Shown: positions 1 through 9,670 of the stretch, one piece after another
Layout: the number at the start of each line of letters is the position of its first letter
Position numbering within the stretch: position 1 is the first letter of the stretch
Assembly (NCBI RefSeq): GCF_001591585.1
Contig: NZ_BCVE01000007.1
Span: forward strand, 1 to 64,000
Source of the DNA: Niallia circulans NBRC 13626
GTDB taxonomy: Bacteria; Bacillota; Bacilli; Bacillales; Cytobacillaceae
Direction: 5' to 3'
DNA: 64,000 nucleotides
Made by a program: the position numbers and the translations under genes
Notes under the pieces: generated by a model
What the model was told of the DNA's origin: nothing
What the model saw: the letters and a program-made list of their open reading frames with translations, nothing else
Database searches by the model: none

Positions 1-82
1 AATTTACCTCTCCGTAATCATTCGGGTTTTACTTGTGGGATACTTGTGTCCCAATCTTTGGTTCCGCTAGGGTACAAACAAT
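1..82 (-). promoter_or_regulatory. Intergenic edge with ribosome binding site of the next gene
   Basis: Downstream of the VWA gene, the minus strand ends at the window edge with a purine-rich GGAGAGG followed by TAAATT. That is the right distance for a start codon just outside the window. I see no terminator between the VWA stop codon and this site, so the VWA gene and the next gene are probably co-transcribed. The downstream gene itself cannot be seen. Confidence 0.5.
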
Positions 83-2935
83 TTACCAGCGTCCATCTCC
101 GTCTTCTCCATTGCCATTATTTCCTTCCTTTTCTTTTACTACTTTGAAAAGGGTAGAATCTTTAGGCTGGGTACCATCTTTTTGCTTTTCTGCAATAGCG
201 ATTATTTCTGCATAACCAACATCTGCTGCTTTCAAATAATATTGTCCATCCTGCCTAATTACTTCCACTGTATCAGGAGCATTAGACAGAACTTGTTCTA
301 TATCTTTATCTGTCGCATTAGAAGGATTAAAGATTAAGAGATCATCTACCGCTATAAGCTTGTCATTTGTTCCAGCACTACGTTCGATTGTATAAACTGG
401 CTTCGTAAATGAAATATTCTCTAGTTTTACATAGGGATCTCTAACATGCACCGGAATCCGCTGTATAAGGTTGGATCCATCTGTCGTCTTCACAATTAAT
501 TCAGTCGTTCCTGCTGTATTTCCTATTAGTGTATTTTGTCCAGGAATTAAGCTTGAGATAGATGGATTAGCCACAGCTATATCCAAAGTCTTATTCGTAG
601 CATTATTCGGCTCGATTGTTATCGTAAAACTCTTTGTGCCATCAACGTTTATTTCTATCGGATTAGGCTCGATTGTTATGGAAGTTATCGGCCATGCTAT
701 TTTAATCGTTTTTACGATCTCTGTATTATTCGCAAACCCACCAGCTGCTTTAATCGATATTGTATTTTCTCCTGATGTTTCAATGCTGATTTTATCTTTT
801 GGCTTGAACGTTTTCCAGCCAGTACTATCAGAACCGTTATCGATTTTATAAGCATAAGTCACATCTTGTCCTGGTATTTTCTGGGTTAATACAGTATCAA
901 TAAACTCTGTTGAAGTAGAACCACTCTTATAATGTTTTTTTGTATCCTGTCCAATTAATTCAAAGTCAGGTAAAAAGTGCAAATATGCTTTACTGTTATC
1001 CGAATACGTAATTTCAATAGTTTGATTTTTAGATTCTTGTTCAAATACCATTTCTTTTACAGACTTATTGGCAAGATTATAATCATTTGGATATTCGGTA
1101 TTAGCTAATTTCTTATTTGTTTCTTGTTCCCTTTTTTCGATTATCCCTGCTGCATCTCCAGTATATTTAATCATCGTAAACTCTTTTAATTGTACTTTCA
1201 TATTCATTGTTTGCGCAGATGGAGATATAGTTGTGGCATTTATAAACTGGAAACGAGAATCCTTAAAATATAAGTCTGCTCTTGGCATACTTAAATTATT
1301 TACAGCATAATTGATCTTATATTCAACTGTTCTATTGATTGTCGAAGGAATAAAACTTCCATTCGAGTAATGAATCTCATTCGGTAAAGTAATAACGGCA
1401 TATCGACTACCATTTTTTGTAATTTCTTTAACGCTATCTGTGGTGACTATGGATACACTATCTGGTAGTGGTTGTTCGATAATTAAATTAGCTAGCGTGC
1501 CACTTACTGTATTATTCACAAGACCAATTGGATTCAACGTGTATTTGACATTAAAATAATTCGTTTTATCTGATGAATTGCTTGTCTTGATTAAATCATT
1601 TAGTTCATTTACTACTTTTTCTAACGTCATGGTCGAAGAAAAACTAGCTGGCGCATCCTCTTTTACTTGGATTGTTGTACTTGTTTTCTTTGTTTGCGTA
1701 TTTCCGTCTAAATCTTTATATTGCAAAGTTATATCATCAAATACATACGTTCCCGTTTCACTAAAAGTCAACGGCAAAGATATATCAATAGAACCTGATG
1801 GATCTTGATTGACAGGGAAAAGAATGTCTTTCTTAATAATGATATCTCCCACACTATCTGTTGTTACGTTTGCATTATTACTTAATTTGACCTTGTCACC
1901 AAACTTCGAAATATTTATTTTTATCGCAGCTGAAATAGTAGGTGTATTTACTTTTTCCGAAATCGTCTCAAATATTTTTGCAATAGATTGTTCAGATGCT
2001 TGTTGGGCTGTTACGCCTGTTGTTTCGGACAATTTATTCAAATAACTCATATCTACTTCCTTGTTTGTTCCAAAACCGATGGAATAGAGTTTATAGTTAT
2101 TGGCGGCAAGATTGTTTACTTCTGTTTCGATATGAGATTTTATTGCTTTTTCCACATAACTTAAACTTGTTGAAACGATAGTTCCATTGGATCTAACAGC
2201 TCTAGCAGTGTTATTTGTATAAATAGTATACGTAACCGTATCCTTAACCTGCTTATTTGAACATGTTTGCCAGAAATAATAATTTGTGCAAACTTTATCT
2301 GTAAATGTTTCCTCCATAATAGAAGAAGTTGGTTCGCCATCTGTTAAAAATACAATATATTTATTAGCATTATTATTGCCGCTTGCCAGCATAGATCCCG
2401 CTGTTTGAAAGGACTGAGTATAATTTGTTCCCCCAGTTGCAACGAGACGATTCGCTACATTATTAATAGTCTTTAAATTTTCTCTAACATTATCCGCTGA
2501 ATTATATGCATAAATAGGAAAATAAACCATTTTTTCTTTTTCTACATCCGTTGAAAAGGGAATAAATGCGAATCTATCATATATATTCGGATCTTCACTA
2601 AAGTAATCAACAGCCTGTGTAATTGCATTTTTTGCACTTTTAAATTTATTTGGATTATAACCAAGCTCGTCCATCGATCCTGATTTATCGAATACAAATG
2701 CTAATTCAATGGGAGAACGATTGCTGCTGGTCACTTTCCCTTCTGGAGTCAAACGAACATCTAAATTTCCTTGTGCTACTCCACCACTAGGTTTTACAAT
2801 AATATTTTGAGATGGGGTAACAGAAAAGCCTACAGATGGAGTAGTGGCAGATGCATTAGTCTCTGTAGTAGGTAAGATGAATAATAATATCAATAACACG
2901 ATGAAAAATTTACTAGCTAATTTCGTTCTCCTCAT
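83..2935 (-). CDS. Secreted VWA domain protein with C-terminal Big_2 domain
   Basis: A 950-residue exported protein. An Arg/Lys-rich start and a hydrophobic stretch ending at TNASA near residue 30 form a type I signal peptide. A von Willebrand factor A domain follows, with the metal-ion (MIDAS) motif DKSGS at residues 83-87, a GGTNYTQ segment and a later LTDGEP. Between MIDAS elements is a short loop with two cysteines (CTN...QTC) that could form a disulfide. Beta-rich repeats fill the middle, and a bacterial Ig-like (Big_2) domain lies near residues 750-840. The end is Gly/Asn/Asp-rich, with no LPXTG motif or membrane anchor. VWA domains bind protein ligands, so an adhesive or surface-assembly role is likely; the ligand is unknown. 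An AGGGGTG ribosome binding site supports this start. In related genomes pilus genes lie near folC, which suggests a PilY1-like tip role; this is inference. Confidence 0.75.
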   Translation of the reverse strand: MRRTKLASKFFIVLLILLFILPTTETNASATTPSVGFSVTPSQNIIVKPSGGVAQGNLDVRLTPEGKVTSSNRSPIELAFVFDKSGSMDELGYNPNKFKSAKNAITQAVDYFSEDPNIYDRFAFIPFSTDVEKEKMVYFPIYAYNSADNVRENLKTINNVANRLVATGGTNYTQSFQTAGSMLASGNNNANKYIVFLTDGEPTSSIMEETFTDKVCTNYYFWQTCSNKQVKDTVTYTIYTNNTARAVRSNGTIVSTSLSYVEKAIKSHIETEVNNLAANNYKLYSIGFGTNKEVDMSYLNKLSETTGVTAQQASEQSIAKIFETISEKVNTPTISAAIKINISKFGDKVKLSNNANVTTDSVGDIIIKKDILFPVNQDPSGSIDISLPLTFSETGTYVFDDITLQYKDLDGNTQTKKTSTTIQVKEDAPASFSSTMTLEKVVNELNDLIKTSNSSDKTNYFNVKYTLNPIGLVNNTVSGTLANLIIEQPLPDSVSIVTTDSVKEITKNGSRYAVITLPNEIHYSNGSFIPSTINRTVEYKINYAVNNLSMPRADLYFKDSRFQFINATTISPSAQTMNMKVQLKEFTMIKYTGDAAGIIEKREQETNKKLANTEYPNDYNLANKSVKEMVFEQESKNQTIEITYSDNSKAYLHFLPDFELIGQDTKKHYKSGSTSTEFIDTVLTQKIPGQDVTYAYKIDNGSDSTGWKTFKPKDKISIETSGENTISIKAAGGFANNTEIVKTIKIAWPITSITIEPNPIEINVDGTKSFTITIEPNNATNKTLDIAVANPSISSLIPGQNTLIGNTAGTTELIVKTTDGSNLIQRIPVHVRDPYVKLENISFTKPVYTIERSAGTNDKLIAVDDLLIFNPSNATDKDIEQVLSNAPDTVEVIRQDGQYYLKAADVGYAEIIAIAEKQKDGTQPKDSTLFKVVKEKEGNNGNGEDGDGRW

Positions 2936-3082
2936 AAAATCGCACCCCTATTTATTACCCTTTTACTAGTTTTATTTTATAAACACAATATTACCATCAT
3001 TATATCAAGTACTTTTGAACTAGTATAGCCTTTTTATAGGGGGAATAAGTTGCATTCTCTAATCGTTCACGATAAATTCTCC

Positions 3083-3111
3083 AAAAAAAATGAACTTCAC
3101 CTAGGAAGTTC
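3083..3111 (-). terminator. Rho-independent terminator after the GGDEF gene
   Basis: GAACTTC (3092-3098) pairs with GAAGTTC (3105-3111). On the minus strand the hairpin is followed by an eight-T run at 3083-3090. It separates the diguanylate cyclase transcript from the VWA gene. Confidence 0.8.
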
Positions 3112-3202
3112 AAAGAGCTTTTAATTCATTGTCTTTTCATCCAACTATCCATCAGTTAGATAAAAAACTTTCAGGTTATTCGATCCTTTTTGCAAGAAGC
3201 CT

Positions 3203-4924
3203 TTATTTTACATAACCTGCGACACGATTACGTCCTGCTCGTTTAGCGCCCACATATAATGCTCGATCCGCATGACGAATCAAAGCTAACGGCTCATCCG
3301 CATCTACTGGCGCATAAGCTAATCCAAGGGAAGCAGTTATATTTACATTCTTTATTTGTTGACGATCGTCGATATTTTGTTTAATGACAAATGGCCTAGA
3401 GGCAATCCTCTTGCGGATAAACTCAGCTAAATCAAATGCTTCTTTATTCTCTATATTGCTTAATAGGATGACAAATTCTTCTCCACCATACCTAGCAACC
3501 AATCCGTGGTCACCAATAAGATTTTGAATTCTTTTGGCGAAACCTATTAAAATCTCATTTCCAGCTTGATGACCATATTGATCATTAATCGCTTTAAAAT
3601 GGTCAATATCCAACATGATGAGCGCAAGATTGTCCAAATTCTTTTCATTCAATTTAGTAAACTGCTCACTTAATATTTTTTCAAAATAGCGGTAGTTATA
3701 AAGCTTCGTCAGAGCACACCTCTCACTATTTTCCTTTGTTTTTTCAAAATATTTAGCGTTCTCAAGCGCAATGGCAAATTGGCTGCATAAAAGGTCTAAA
3801 ACCATTAACTTGATGTTTGCAAATGCCTTCTTTTGTCTGCTTCCCAGCAATAATACACCAATTACTTTATTATTTTTATTTAGCGGCATACAGAGTACAC
3901 TTTGAACGCCCTCCGGCATATATCCCTTGTTTACGATCTGCCATTCCTGCTTAGAATGGTATACTTCTGCTTTTTTCGACGCCAGCACTTTCCCACAAAT
4001 CCCCTCATTTTCTTTCATTATTTCAGGTAATAGAGGTAATCTCTCTTGCTGCTCCACACGTGATATCATTTCTAAATCTTCATTCGTATTAACTTGATGA
4101 ATAAACACGAAATCAACTTTAAATAATTCATAAAGCTTTTCGATAAAAAAATCGATTGTTTCATTTACATACAAATTTTGAGAAAGCTGATGGCCAATCT
4201 CTGCTGTTTTTCGTAAATAATCATTCGCCGTTTGACTAGAATGATATAGTTTTAAAATAAGTGATAACGTGATAAATGGAACACCGATTAAGATTAAGGC
4301 AGCTAGCCCGATATATTCATACATAAGATATAAAGCGATGCCTACCGGATATGTGATAATCGTTGTGAATATTTCCCACACCAAATCCTTGGTGATAAAT
4401 CGTTGCTTTCGCTTATAGATAAAGCGAACAATAAAAAATATCCCCAAAGTATTGAGTAAGAGATAGGAAATGAGATATACACTAATTAAAGCAAATGATT
4501 TAAAATTTAAGGCAATATCAAATCCATGTCCGCCTCCGAAACTATAGTAAATAATCCCACTAATAAAGGAAACAAGGAAAAACATAATAGAATTCATCGG
4601 TAAGCGGAATAGCGACTTCCTATCTAATTTAGCTTGATAGAGTACAGCTAATAATGCGATTTGAACAAGAATGATTTCCATAACTAATCCAAAGATTAAG
4701 AAAACAGATAAAGTTGCCCATTGCAGAAAAAACACTGGAATGCCATTTATAATCATCGGCATACTAGCGACAATTGTCATAAATAGTAAAAAAGCAACTA
4801 ACTCCCAACCCTTATCATAAATTTGCGGAGGATACAATGTATAAGAAAACCACAAACCAAAAGGAAGGAGGAGTGTCCAAACTGTCCATATTAATTTTTT
4901 GTAGACTGGGTTAATCATACACAT
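3203..4924 (-). CDS. Membrane GAF-GGDEF diguanylate cyclase
   Basis: A 573-residue protein predicted to make cyclic di-GMP from two GTP. About 230 hydrophobic N-terminal residues form roughly seven or eight membrane segments. A GAF-type sensory domain follows (about residues 240-390), then a GGDEF domain. The active-site signature is GGEEF at residues 480-484, preceded by LDIDHFKAIND for metal and GTP binding. The product-inhibition I-site (RxxD before the signature) is absent: the equivalent residues read GDHG, so feedback inhibition may be missing. The first in-frame ATG (4951) lies upstream of the GGGAGGGGG ribosome binding site, so the start is at 4924 or possibly 4918. Size and GAF-GGDEF layout recall B. 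subtilis DgcP (YtrP), but I cannot confirm orthology. Confidence 0.85.
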   Translation of the reverse strand: MCMINPVYKKLIWTVWTLLLPFGLWFSYTLYPPQIYDKGWELVAFLLFMTIVASMPMIINGIPVFFLQWATLSVFLIFGLVMEIILVQIALLAVLYQAKLDRKSLFRLPMNSIMFFLVSFISGIIYYSFGGGHGFDIALNFKSFALISVYLISYLLLNTLGIFFIVRFIYKRKQRFITKDLVWEIFTTIITYPVGIALYLMYEYIGLAALILIGVPFITLSLILKLYHSSQTANDYLRKTAEIGHQLSQNLYVNETIDFFIEKLYELFKVDFVFIHQVNTNEDLEMISRVEQQERLPLLPEIMKENEGICGKVLASKKAEVYHSKQEWQIVNKGYMPEGVQSVLCMPLNKNNKVIGVLLLGSRQKKAFANIKLMVLDLLCSQFAIALENAKYFEKTKENSERCALTKLYNYRYFEKILSEQFTKLNEKNLDNLALIMLDIDHFKAINDQYGHQAGNEILIGFAKRIQNLIGDHGLVARYGGEEFVILLSNIENKEAFDLAEFIRKRIASRPFVIKQNIDDRQQIKNVNITASLGLAYAPVDADEPLALIRHADRALYVGAKRAGRNRVAGYVK

Positions 4925-5100
4925 CTCCCCCTCCCTTTTGTATCCATTCATCTATCAATTAAGTTTGTATTTCATCATTTTTATTTACTATATGAAAAGT
5001 GAAAACCCCATCATATTCTTAAAATTCCCACATTTTCAGCCTAATAAATATATACTACCTTTTTCTATTCTAATAATCTATATTTTTTTAAGCGATGTAG

Positions 5101-6402
5101 TTATTTCTGATAATTTTTCCAAAATTCCTTCACTTCCGAAATAAAGTACAAAGATCCCGTTATGAGGAATAGGTCATCTGCTGTAAGCTTTTCCAATTGA
5201 TTGAGAATAGCTTTCTTCCAATCACTGTTCTGATCCTTTAATGGATGATTACTTTCTTCATATAATGTCTTGCTGCTTGCAGCTCGTGGAAAATCAAATG
5301 TAACAAAAGTAATTGTTGTTGCCACTTGATCCAATTTAGCAATCATTTTGTCCGTTTTTTTATCAGAAAGTGCTGCAAAGATAATATGCTTTTTCTTATC
5401 TTTATAGCGATTAATTAATACATCTACCAGTGCATCGATTCCTTCTTCATTATGTGCCCCATCTACTACGACAAAAGGATGTTCTGACAGAATTTCCAAT
5501 CTGCCAGGCCATTTGGATTGAAATAATCCCTTTCGAATACTATCTTCATTTATGGATTCAAAGGTATCCTGCAATAGATGGGCACCCATTACAGCTAGTG
5601 ATGCATTTTCCACTTGGTGCTTACCAAACATGGTAATCTGTAAATCTTCCCATTTAAAAAATATGGACTTTAATCCAAATGATTCACTAGTAGGTGTTGA
5701 ATGGTATTTATCTATCATAAAATCTTTATCTAATAGATAGATAGGCGCTTTCCTTTCATTTGCCTGATTTACGATTACTTTTTGAGCACCCTTTTGTCTC
5801 ACTGCTGCAATAATCGGTGTATCTGTTTTAATAATGCCAGCTTTTTCAAAGGCGATTTTTTCATAGGTGTCTCCTAAAATCGCTGTATGGTCTAATCCTA
5901 TACTTGTAATAATAGAAAGCAAAGGGGAGATGATATTTGTTGAGTCAAAACGACCACCTAATCCTACCTCATAAATGACAATATCTATTTTATTGATATA
6001 AGCAAAATAGTAGAAAGACATCGCTGTAATAATTTCAAATTCAGTTGGTCCGCCAATCTCCATCTGATCCATTTCTTCGACAATTGGTAATAATTTATTT
6101 GCTAATACTAAAATTTCTTCGTCGCTAATTGCTATTCCGTTTACACTAATTCTCTCATTAAATTGTTCGATGTATGGAGAGGTAAAGGTTCCAACTGTTA
6201 ATCCTGCTTGTTGCAGAATATTTCTTAAGTAAGTTACAGTAGATCCCTTTCCATTTGTTCCACCTATATGAACTGTCTTTATCTGTTTTTCCGGATGGTT
6301 TAGCTTTTCCATCATCATTTCCATTCTTGTTAACCCAGGCTTTATTCCAAAACGCAAACGAGAATGAATCCAATTTAATGCTTCTTCATAATTATGAAAC
6401 AT
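5101..6402 (-). CDS. folC: Folylpolyglutamate synthase / dihydrofolate synthase
   Basis: A 433-residue Mur-ligase-family enzyme that adds glutamates to folates, and in many bacteria also joins dihydropteroate to glutamate, in the cytoplasm. The ATP-binding loop GTNGKGST is at residues 48-55 and the DGAHNEEG motif of the C-terminal ligase domain is present. The length matches the family (about 430). It lies just downstream of valS in the same direction, the order seen in B. subtilis. A hairpin between the two genes (6495-6533) may limit read-through. Confidence 0.95.
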   Translation of the reverse strand: MFHNYEEALNWIHSRLRFGIKPGLTRMEMMMEKLNHPEKQIKTVHIGGTNGKGSTVTYLRNILQQAGLTVGTFTSPYIEQFNERISVNGIAISDEEILVLANKLLPIVEEMDQMEIGGPTEFEIITAMSFYYFAYINKIDIVIYEVGLGGRFDSTNIISPLLSIITSIGLDHTAILGDTYEKIAFEKAGIIKTDTPIIAAVRQKGAQKVIVNQANERKAPIYLLDKDFMIDKYHSTPTSESFGLKSIFFKWEDLQITMFGKHQVENASLAVMGAHLLQDTFESINEDSIRKGLFQSKWPGRLEILSEHPFVVVDGAHNEEGIDALVDVLINRYKDKKKHIIFAALSDKKTDKMIAKLDQVATTITFVTFDFPRAASSKTLYEESNHPLKDQNSDWKKAILNQLEKLTADDLFLITGSLYFISEVKEFWKNYQK

Positions 6403-6494
6403 TGCTACACCCTCTTATAAGATTAATGATTGCCAGTATATGCTCTAATTAACTTTAACTAGTATTATGAAAAGTAAATGCTTCCTCCATAGAA

Positions 6495-6533
6495 GAAGGG
6501 TGCCTCAAAGGTTTGATAGCGGAGACACCCTTC
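6495..6533 (-). terminator. Hairpin between valS and folC
   Basis: GAAGGGTG (6495-6502) pairs with CACCCTTC (6526-6533), and three more base pairs lie inside a mismatch. It lies 15 bases after the valS stop codon. The T-run on the minus strand is poor, so it may be a leaky terminator or a 3'-end stabiliser. Confidence 0.55.
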
Positions 6534-6547
6534 GTTCTACTATGAAA

Positions 6548-9193
6548 TTAACCTTTTAGTTCATTAATACGCGCTTCCACTGCAGCACGTTTTTCTAAAT
6601 AATCTTTTTCTTTTGCCTTTTCCTCGTTAATTACTTTTTCTGGCGCTTTTTTTACAAAGCCTTCATTGCTTAATTTCTTTTGAACACGTTCTACTTCTTT
6701 ATTCCATTTCTCTAACTCTTTATTTAATCGAGCTATTTCTTCCTCCATATTAATTAAACCTTCTAAAGGAAGAATAATTTCAGCACCTGTTACTACAGCC
6801 GTCATAGCTTTATCCGGAACAGCAATATCTGTATCAATACTTAATGTTTCCGGGTTGCAGAAACGCTCAATAAAAGATTTATTTTCAAGAAGGGTAGCTT
6901 TTACCTCTTCATCTTTAGCTTTTAATAAAATGCTGATTTTCTTGCTCATTGGTGTGTTTACTTCTGCACGGCTGTTACGAACAGAGCGAATAATCTCAAC
7001 AAGCAGTTTCATATCATTTGCAGCTTTCTCATCTGTGAATGACTGATTTACTTCTGGCCAGTCCGCAACGGTAATCGATTCGCCAGCATGCGGAAGGTTT
7101 TGCCAGATTTCTTCTGTGATAAATGGCATAAATGGATGTAATAAACGCATTGTATTATCAAGCACGTACGCTAAAATAGAGCGAGTTGTTAGTTTTGTCG
7201 CTTCATCATCACCGTATAATGGAAGCTTCGCCATCTCAATATACCAGTCACAGAAATCATCCCAGATAAAGTTATAAAGGACTCTTCCTACTTCTCCAAA
7301 CTCATAGCGTTCAGATAGACGTGTCACTGTTTCAATTGTTTCGTTCAATCTCGTTAAGATCCACTTATCCGCAACTGATTTTTCACCTGATAAATCAATC
7401 TCATCATACGTTAAACCATCCATGTTCATTAACGCAAAACGGGAAGCATTCCAAATCTTATTCGCAAAGTTCCAAGTAGACTCTACTTTTTCAATACTGA
7501 AACGTAAATCCTGACCTGGTGAACTTCCTGTTGATAAGAAATAACGTAAGGAGTCTGCACCATACTTAGCAATTACATCCATAGGATCGACACCGTTTCC
7601 TAAAGACTTACTCATTTTGCGACCTTGTTCATCCCGAACAAGTCCATGAATTAATACATCTTTAAATGGTCTTTCCCCAGTAAACTCAAGACCTTGGAAA
7701 ATCATGCGAGATACCCAGAAGAAAATAATATCATATCCAGTTACTAAAGCAGCAGTAGGATAATAGCGCTTATAGTCTTCTGCCTCTGTATTTGGCCAGT
7801 TCAATGTAGAGAATGGCCATAACGCTGAACTGAACCATGTATCTAATACGTCTGTCTCTTGTGTCCAATTTTCTATATCTGCTGGTGCTTCATGATTTAC
7901 ATAAACTTCACCTGTTTCTTTATGATACCAAGCAGGAATACGATGTCCCCACCAAAGCTGACGAGAAATACACCAATCACGAATATTTTCCATCCAGCGC
8001 ATATATGTGTTTTCAAAGCGATTTGGAACAAAGTTAACTTTTTGATCCTCTTTATCTTGCAAGGCGATTGCCTCATCAGCCAATGGCTGCATTTTAACGA
8101 ACCATTGGGTAGATAGATATGGCTCTACTACTGCCCCACTTCGCTCAGAATGACCAACAGAATGCATATGTTCTTCGATTTTGAATAAAACACCCATTTC
8201 TTGTAAATCTTTGACGATTTGTTTACGACACTCGAAACGGTCCATTCCTTCATATTTACCAGCACGCTCATTCATTGTACCGTCTTCGTTCATTACCAGG
8301 ATTCTTTCTAAATTATGACGGTTTCCAACTTCAAAATCATTAGGATCATGGGCTGGAGTCATTTTAACAGCGCCTGAACCAAAGTCCATTTCCACATAAT
8401 CATCCGCAACAATCGGAATTTCTCTTCCTACAATCGGTAAAACTACTTTCTTACCAATTAAATGCTGGTATCTTTCATCTTTAGGATGAACAGCAACACC
8501 TGAATCGCCTAACATTGTTTCTGGACGAGTTGTCGCTACTTCAATATAACCAGATCCATCTGCTAAAGGATATTTCATATGATAAAAGGCACCTTGTACA
8601 TCCTTATAGATTACCTCAATATCAGAGAGCGCTGTTTTGGTAGCTGGGTCCCAGTTGATAATGTATTCTCCGCGGTAGATAAGCCCTTTATTATATAAAG
8701 AAACGAATACTTCACGAACTGCTTTGGATAGCCCTTCATCTAATGTGAATCTTTCACGAGAATAATCTAATCCTAGACCTAATTTAGACCATTGGGCACG
8801 AATGTGACTTGCATATTCCTCTTTCCATTTCCATGTTTCTTCTACAAATTTTTCACGGCCAAGATCATATCTGCTAATATTTTGGGCGCGCAGCTTTTCT
8901 TCTACTTTTGCTTGGGTAGCAATACCGGCGTGGTCCATTCCAGGTAACCATAGTACATCATAGCCTTGCATTCTTTTCATTCTTGTCAATATATCTTGTA
9001 ATGTTGTATCCCATGCGTGCCCTAAATGCAGTTTACCTGTTACATTTGGAGGCGGGATTACGATTGTATAAGGCTTTTTTCCTTCATCTGGCTTTGCCTC
9101 AAAAAATTTGCCTTCTAACCACCAATCATAGCGACCCTTTTCAATACTTGCTGGATCATACTTTGTCGGCATGGAGATTTCTTTCATTTCCAT
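6548..9193 (-). CDS. valS: Valyl-tRNA synthetase
   Basis: An 881-residue class I aminoacyl-tRNA synthetase that charges tRNA-Val in the cytoplasm. It carries the HIGH-type motif HLGH at residues 56-59 and KMSKS at about residue 525. The C-terminal region is a coiled-coil arm rich in Glu and Lys, typical of ValRS. The reading frame is open further upstream to 9304, but those codons run through the T-box terminator. The real start is the ATG at 9193, placed eight bases after AAGGAGG, which gives the family's usual length. Expression is set by the T-box leader upstream. Confidence 0.97.
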   Translation of the reverse strand: MEMKEISMPTKYDPASIEKGRYDWWLEGKFFEAKPDEGKKPYTIVIPPPNVTGKLHLGHAWDTTLQDILTRMKRMQGYDVLWLPGMDHAGIATQAKVEEKLRAQNISRYDLGREKFVEETWKWKEEYASHIRAQWSKLGLGLDYSRERFTLDEGLSKAVREVFVSLYNKGLIYRGEYIINWDPATKTALSDIEVIYKDVQGAFYHMKYPLADGSGYIEVATTRPETMLGDSGVAVHPKDERYQHLIGKKVVLPIVGREIPIVADDYVEMDFGSGAVKMTPAHDPNDFEVGNRHNLERILVMNEDGTMNERAGKYEGMDRFECRKQIVKDLQEMGVLFKIEEHMHSVGHSERSGAVVEPYLSTQWFVKMQPLADEAIALQDKEDQKVNFVPNRFENTYMRWMENIRDWCISRQLWWGHRIPAWYHKETGEVYVNHEAPADIENWTQETDVLDTWFSSALWPFSTLNWPNTEAEDYKRYYPTAALVTGYDIIFFWVSRMIFQGLEFTGERPFKDVLIHGLVRDEQGRKMSKSLGNGVDPMDVIAKYGADSLRYFLSTGSSPGQDLRFSIEKVESTWNFANKIWNASRFALMNMDGLTYDEIDLSGEKSVADKWILTRLNETIETVTRLSERYEFGEVGRVLYNFIWDDFCDWYIEMAKLPLYGDDEATKLTTRSILAYVLDNTMRLLHPFMPFITEEIWQNLPHAGESITVADWPEVNQSFTDEKAANDMKLLVEIIRSVRNSRAEVNTPMSKKISILLKAKDEEVKATLLENKSFIERFCNPETLSIDTDIAVPDKAMTAVVTGAEIILPLEGLINMEEEIARLNKELEKWNKEVERVQKKLSNEGFVKKAPEKVINEEKAKEKDYLEKRAAVEARINELKG

Positions 9194-9240
9194 CCTAATT
9201 TCCTCCTTATCCTGTTCCTTCGTACTTTTTAAAAGCAAAT

Positions 9241-9500
9241 AAAAAAACTCCACTCGTCTTAAAAGGACGAATGGAGTTTGTTCGCGGTACCACCTTTTTT
9301 CCAATACAAAATAGGTATTGGCTCTTTAAAAGATGATATCGGATACTGTCCGTCTTTTACTAATAAGCACACCGTTCGCAAAAGAAGCTCGAGGGCTACC
9401 TTCCAATGGGTTGAATAGAAATCTCACAGCAAATGATTTCCTCTCTTTGAAACAACTTACACTGTACTACTCCCTGTCATTGCTTTAATAATTTATTTTA
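9241..9500 (-). promoter_or_regulatory. T-box leader of valS
   Basis: On the minus strand the T-box core AAAAGGTGGTACCGCG is at about 9283-9298. A terminator follows: ACTCCACTCGTC (9247-9258) against GACGAATGGAGT (9266-9277), with a T-run at 9241-9247. Upstream there is a long Stem I region with the usual AGTA and GA-rich motifs. A GTA triplet at 9397-9399, following GAAG, is a plausible valine specifier. Uncharged tRNA-Val would pair with it and favour the antiterminator, switching valS on. The specifier assignment is inference; the T-box itself is clear. Confidence 0.92.
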
Positions 9501-9508
9501 TATATGCT

Positions 9509-9538
9509 ATACTACCGAAAATAACTTAATCTCGTCAA
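9509..9538 (-). promoter_or_regulatory. Probable sigma-A promoter of valS
   Basis: TTGACG (9533-9538) and TAGTAT (9509-9514) are separated by 18 bases and lie just upstream of the T-box leader. A second -10-like hexamer, TATAGC, overlaps it. Confidence 0.6.
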
Positions 9539-9643
9539 TAAGGATTGCCTAAATTTTTTAATTTTATTCATTTCCTTTTTTTGTTTGTCTTTACTTTATG
9601 AACACGAGAAAAAATGGTGACAATTATAGTACCCAATAATAAT
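9539..9643. other. Intergenic spacer upstream of valS promoter
   Basis: AT-rich sequence between the valS promoter and the ysxE end. I see no coding sequence and no further motif. Confidence 0.4.
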
Positions 9644-9670
9644 AGACCCAAGTTTTTTAATCCTGGGTCT
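9644..9670 (-). terminator. Weak terminator at the end of ysxE
   Basis: AGACCCA (9644-9650) pairs with TGGGTCT (9664-9670), overlapping the last ysxE codons. On the minus strand it is followed by the AT-rich ATTATTATT rather than a clean T-run. Confidence 0.5.

Noticed and set aside
4938-5144. 68-codon plus-strand open frame between folC and the GGDEF gene
   Set aside because: Low-complexity, hydrophobic, AT-driven translation with no ribosome binding site.
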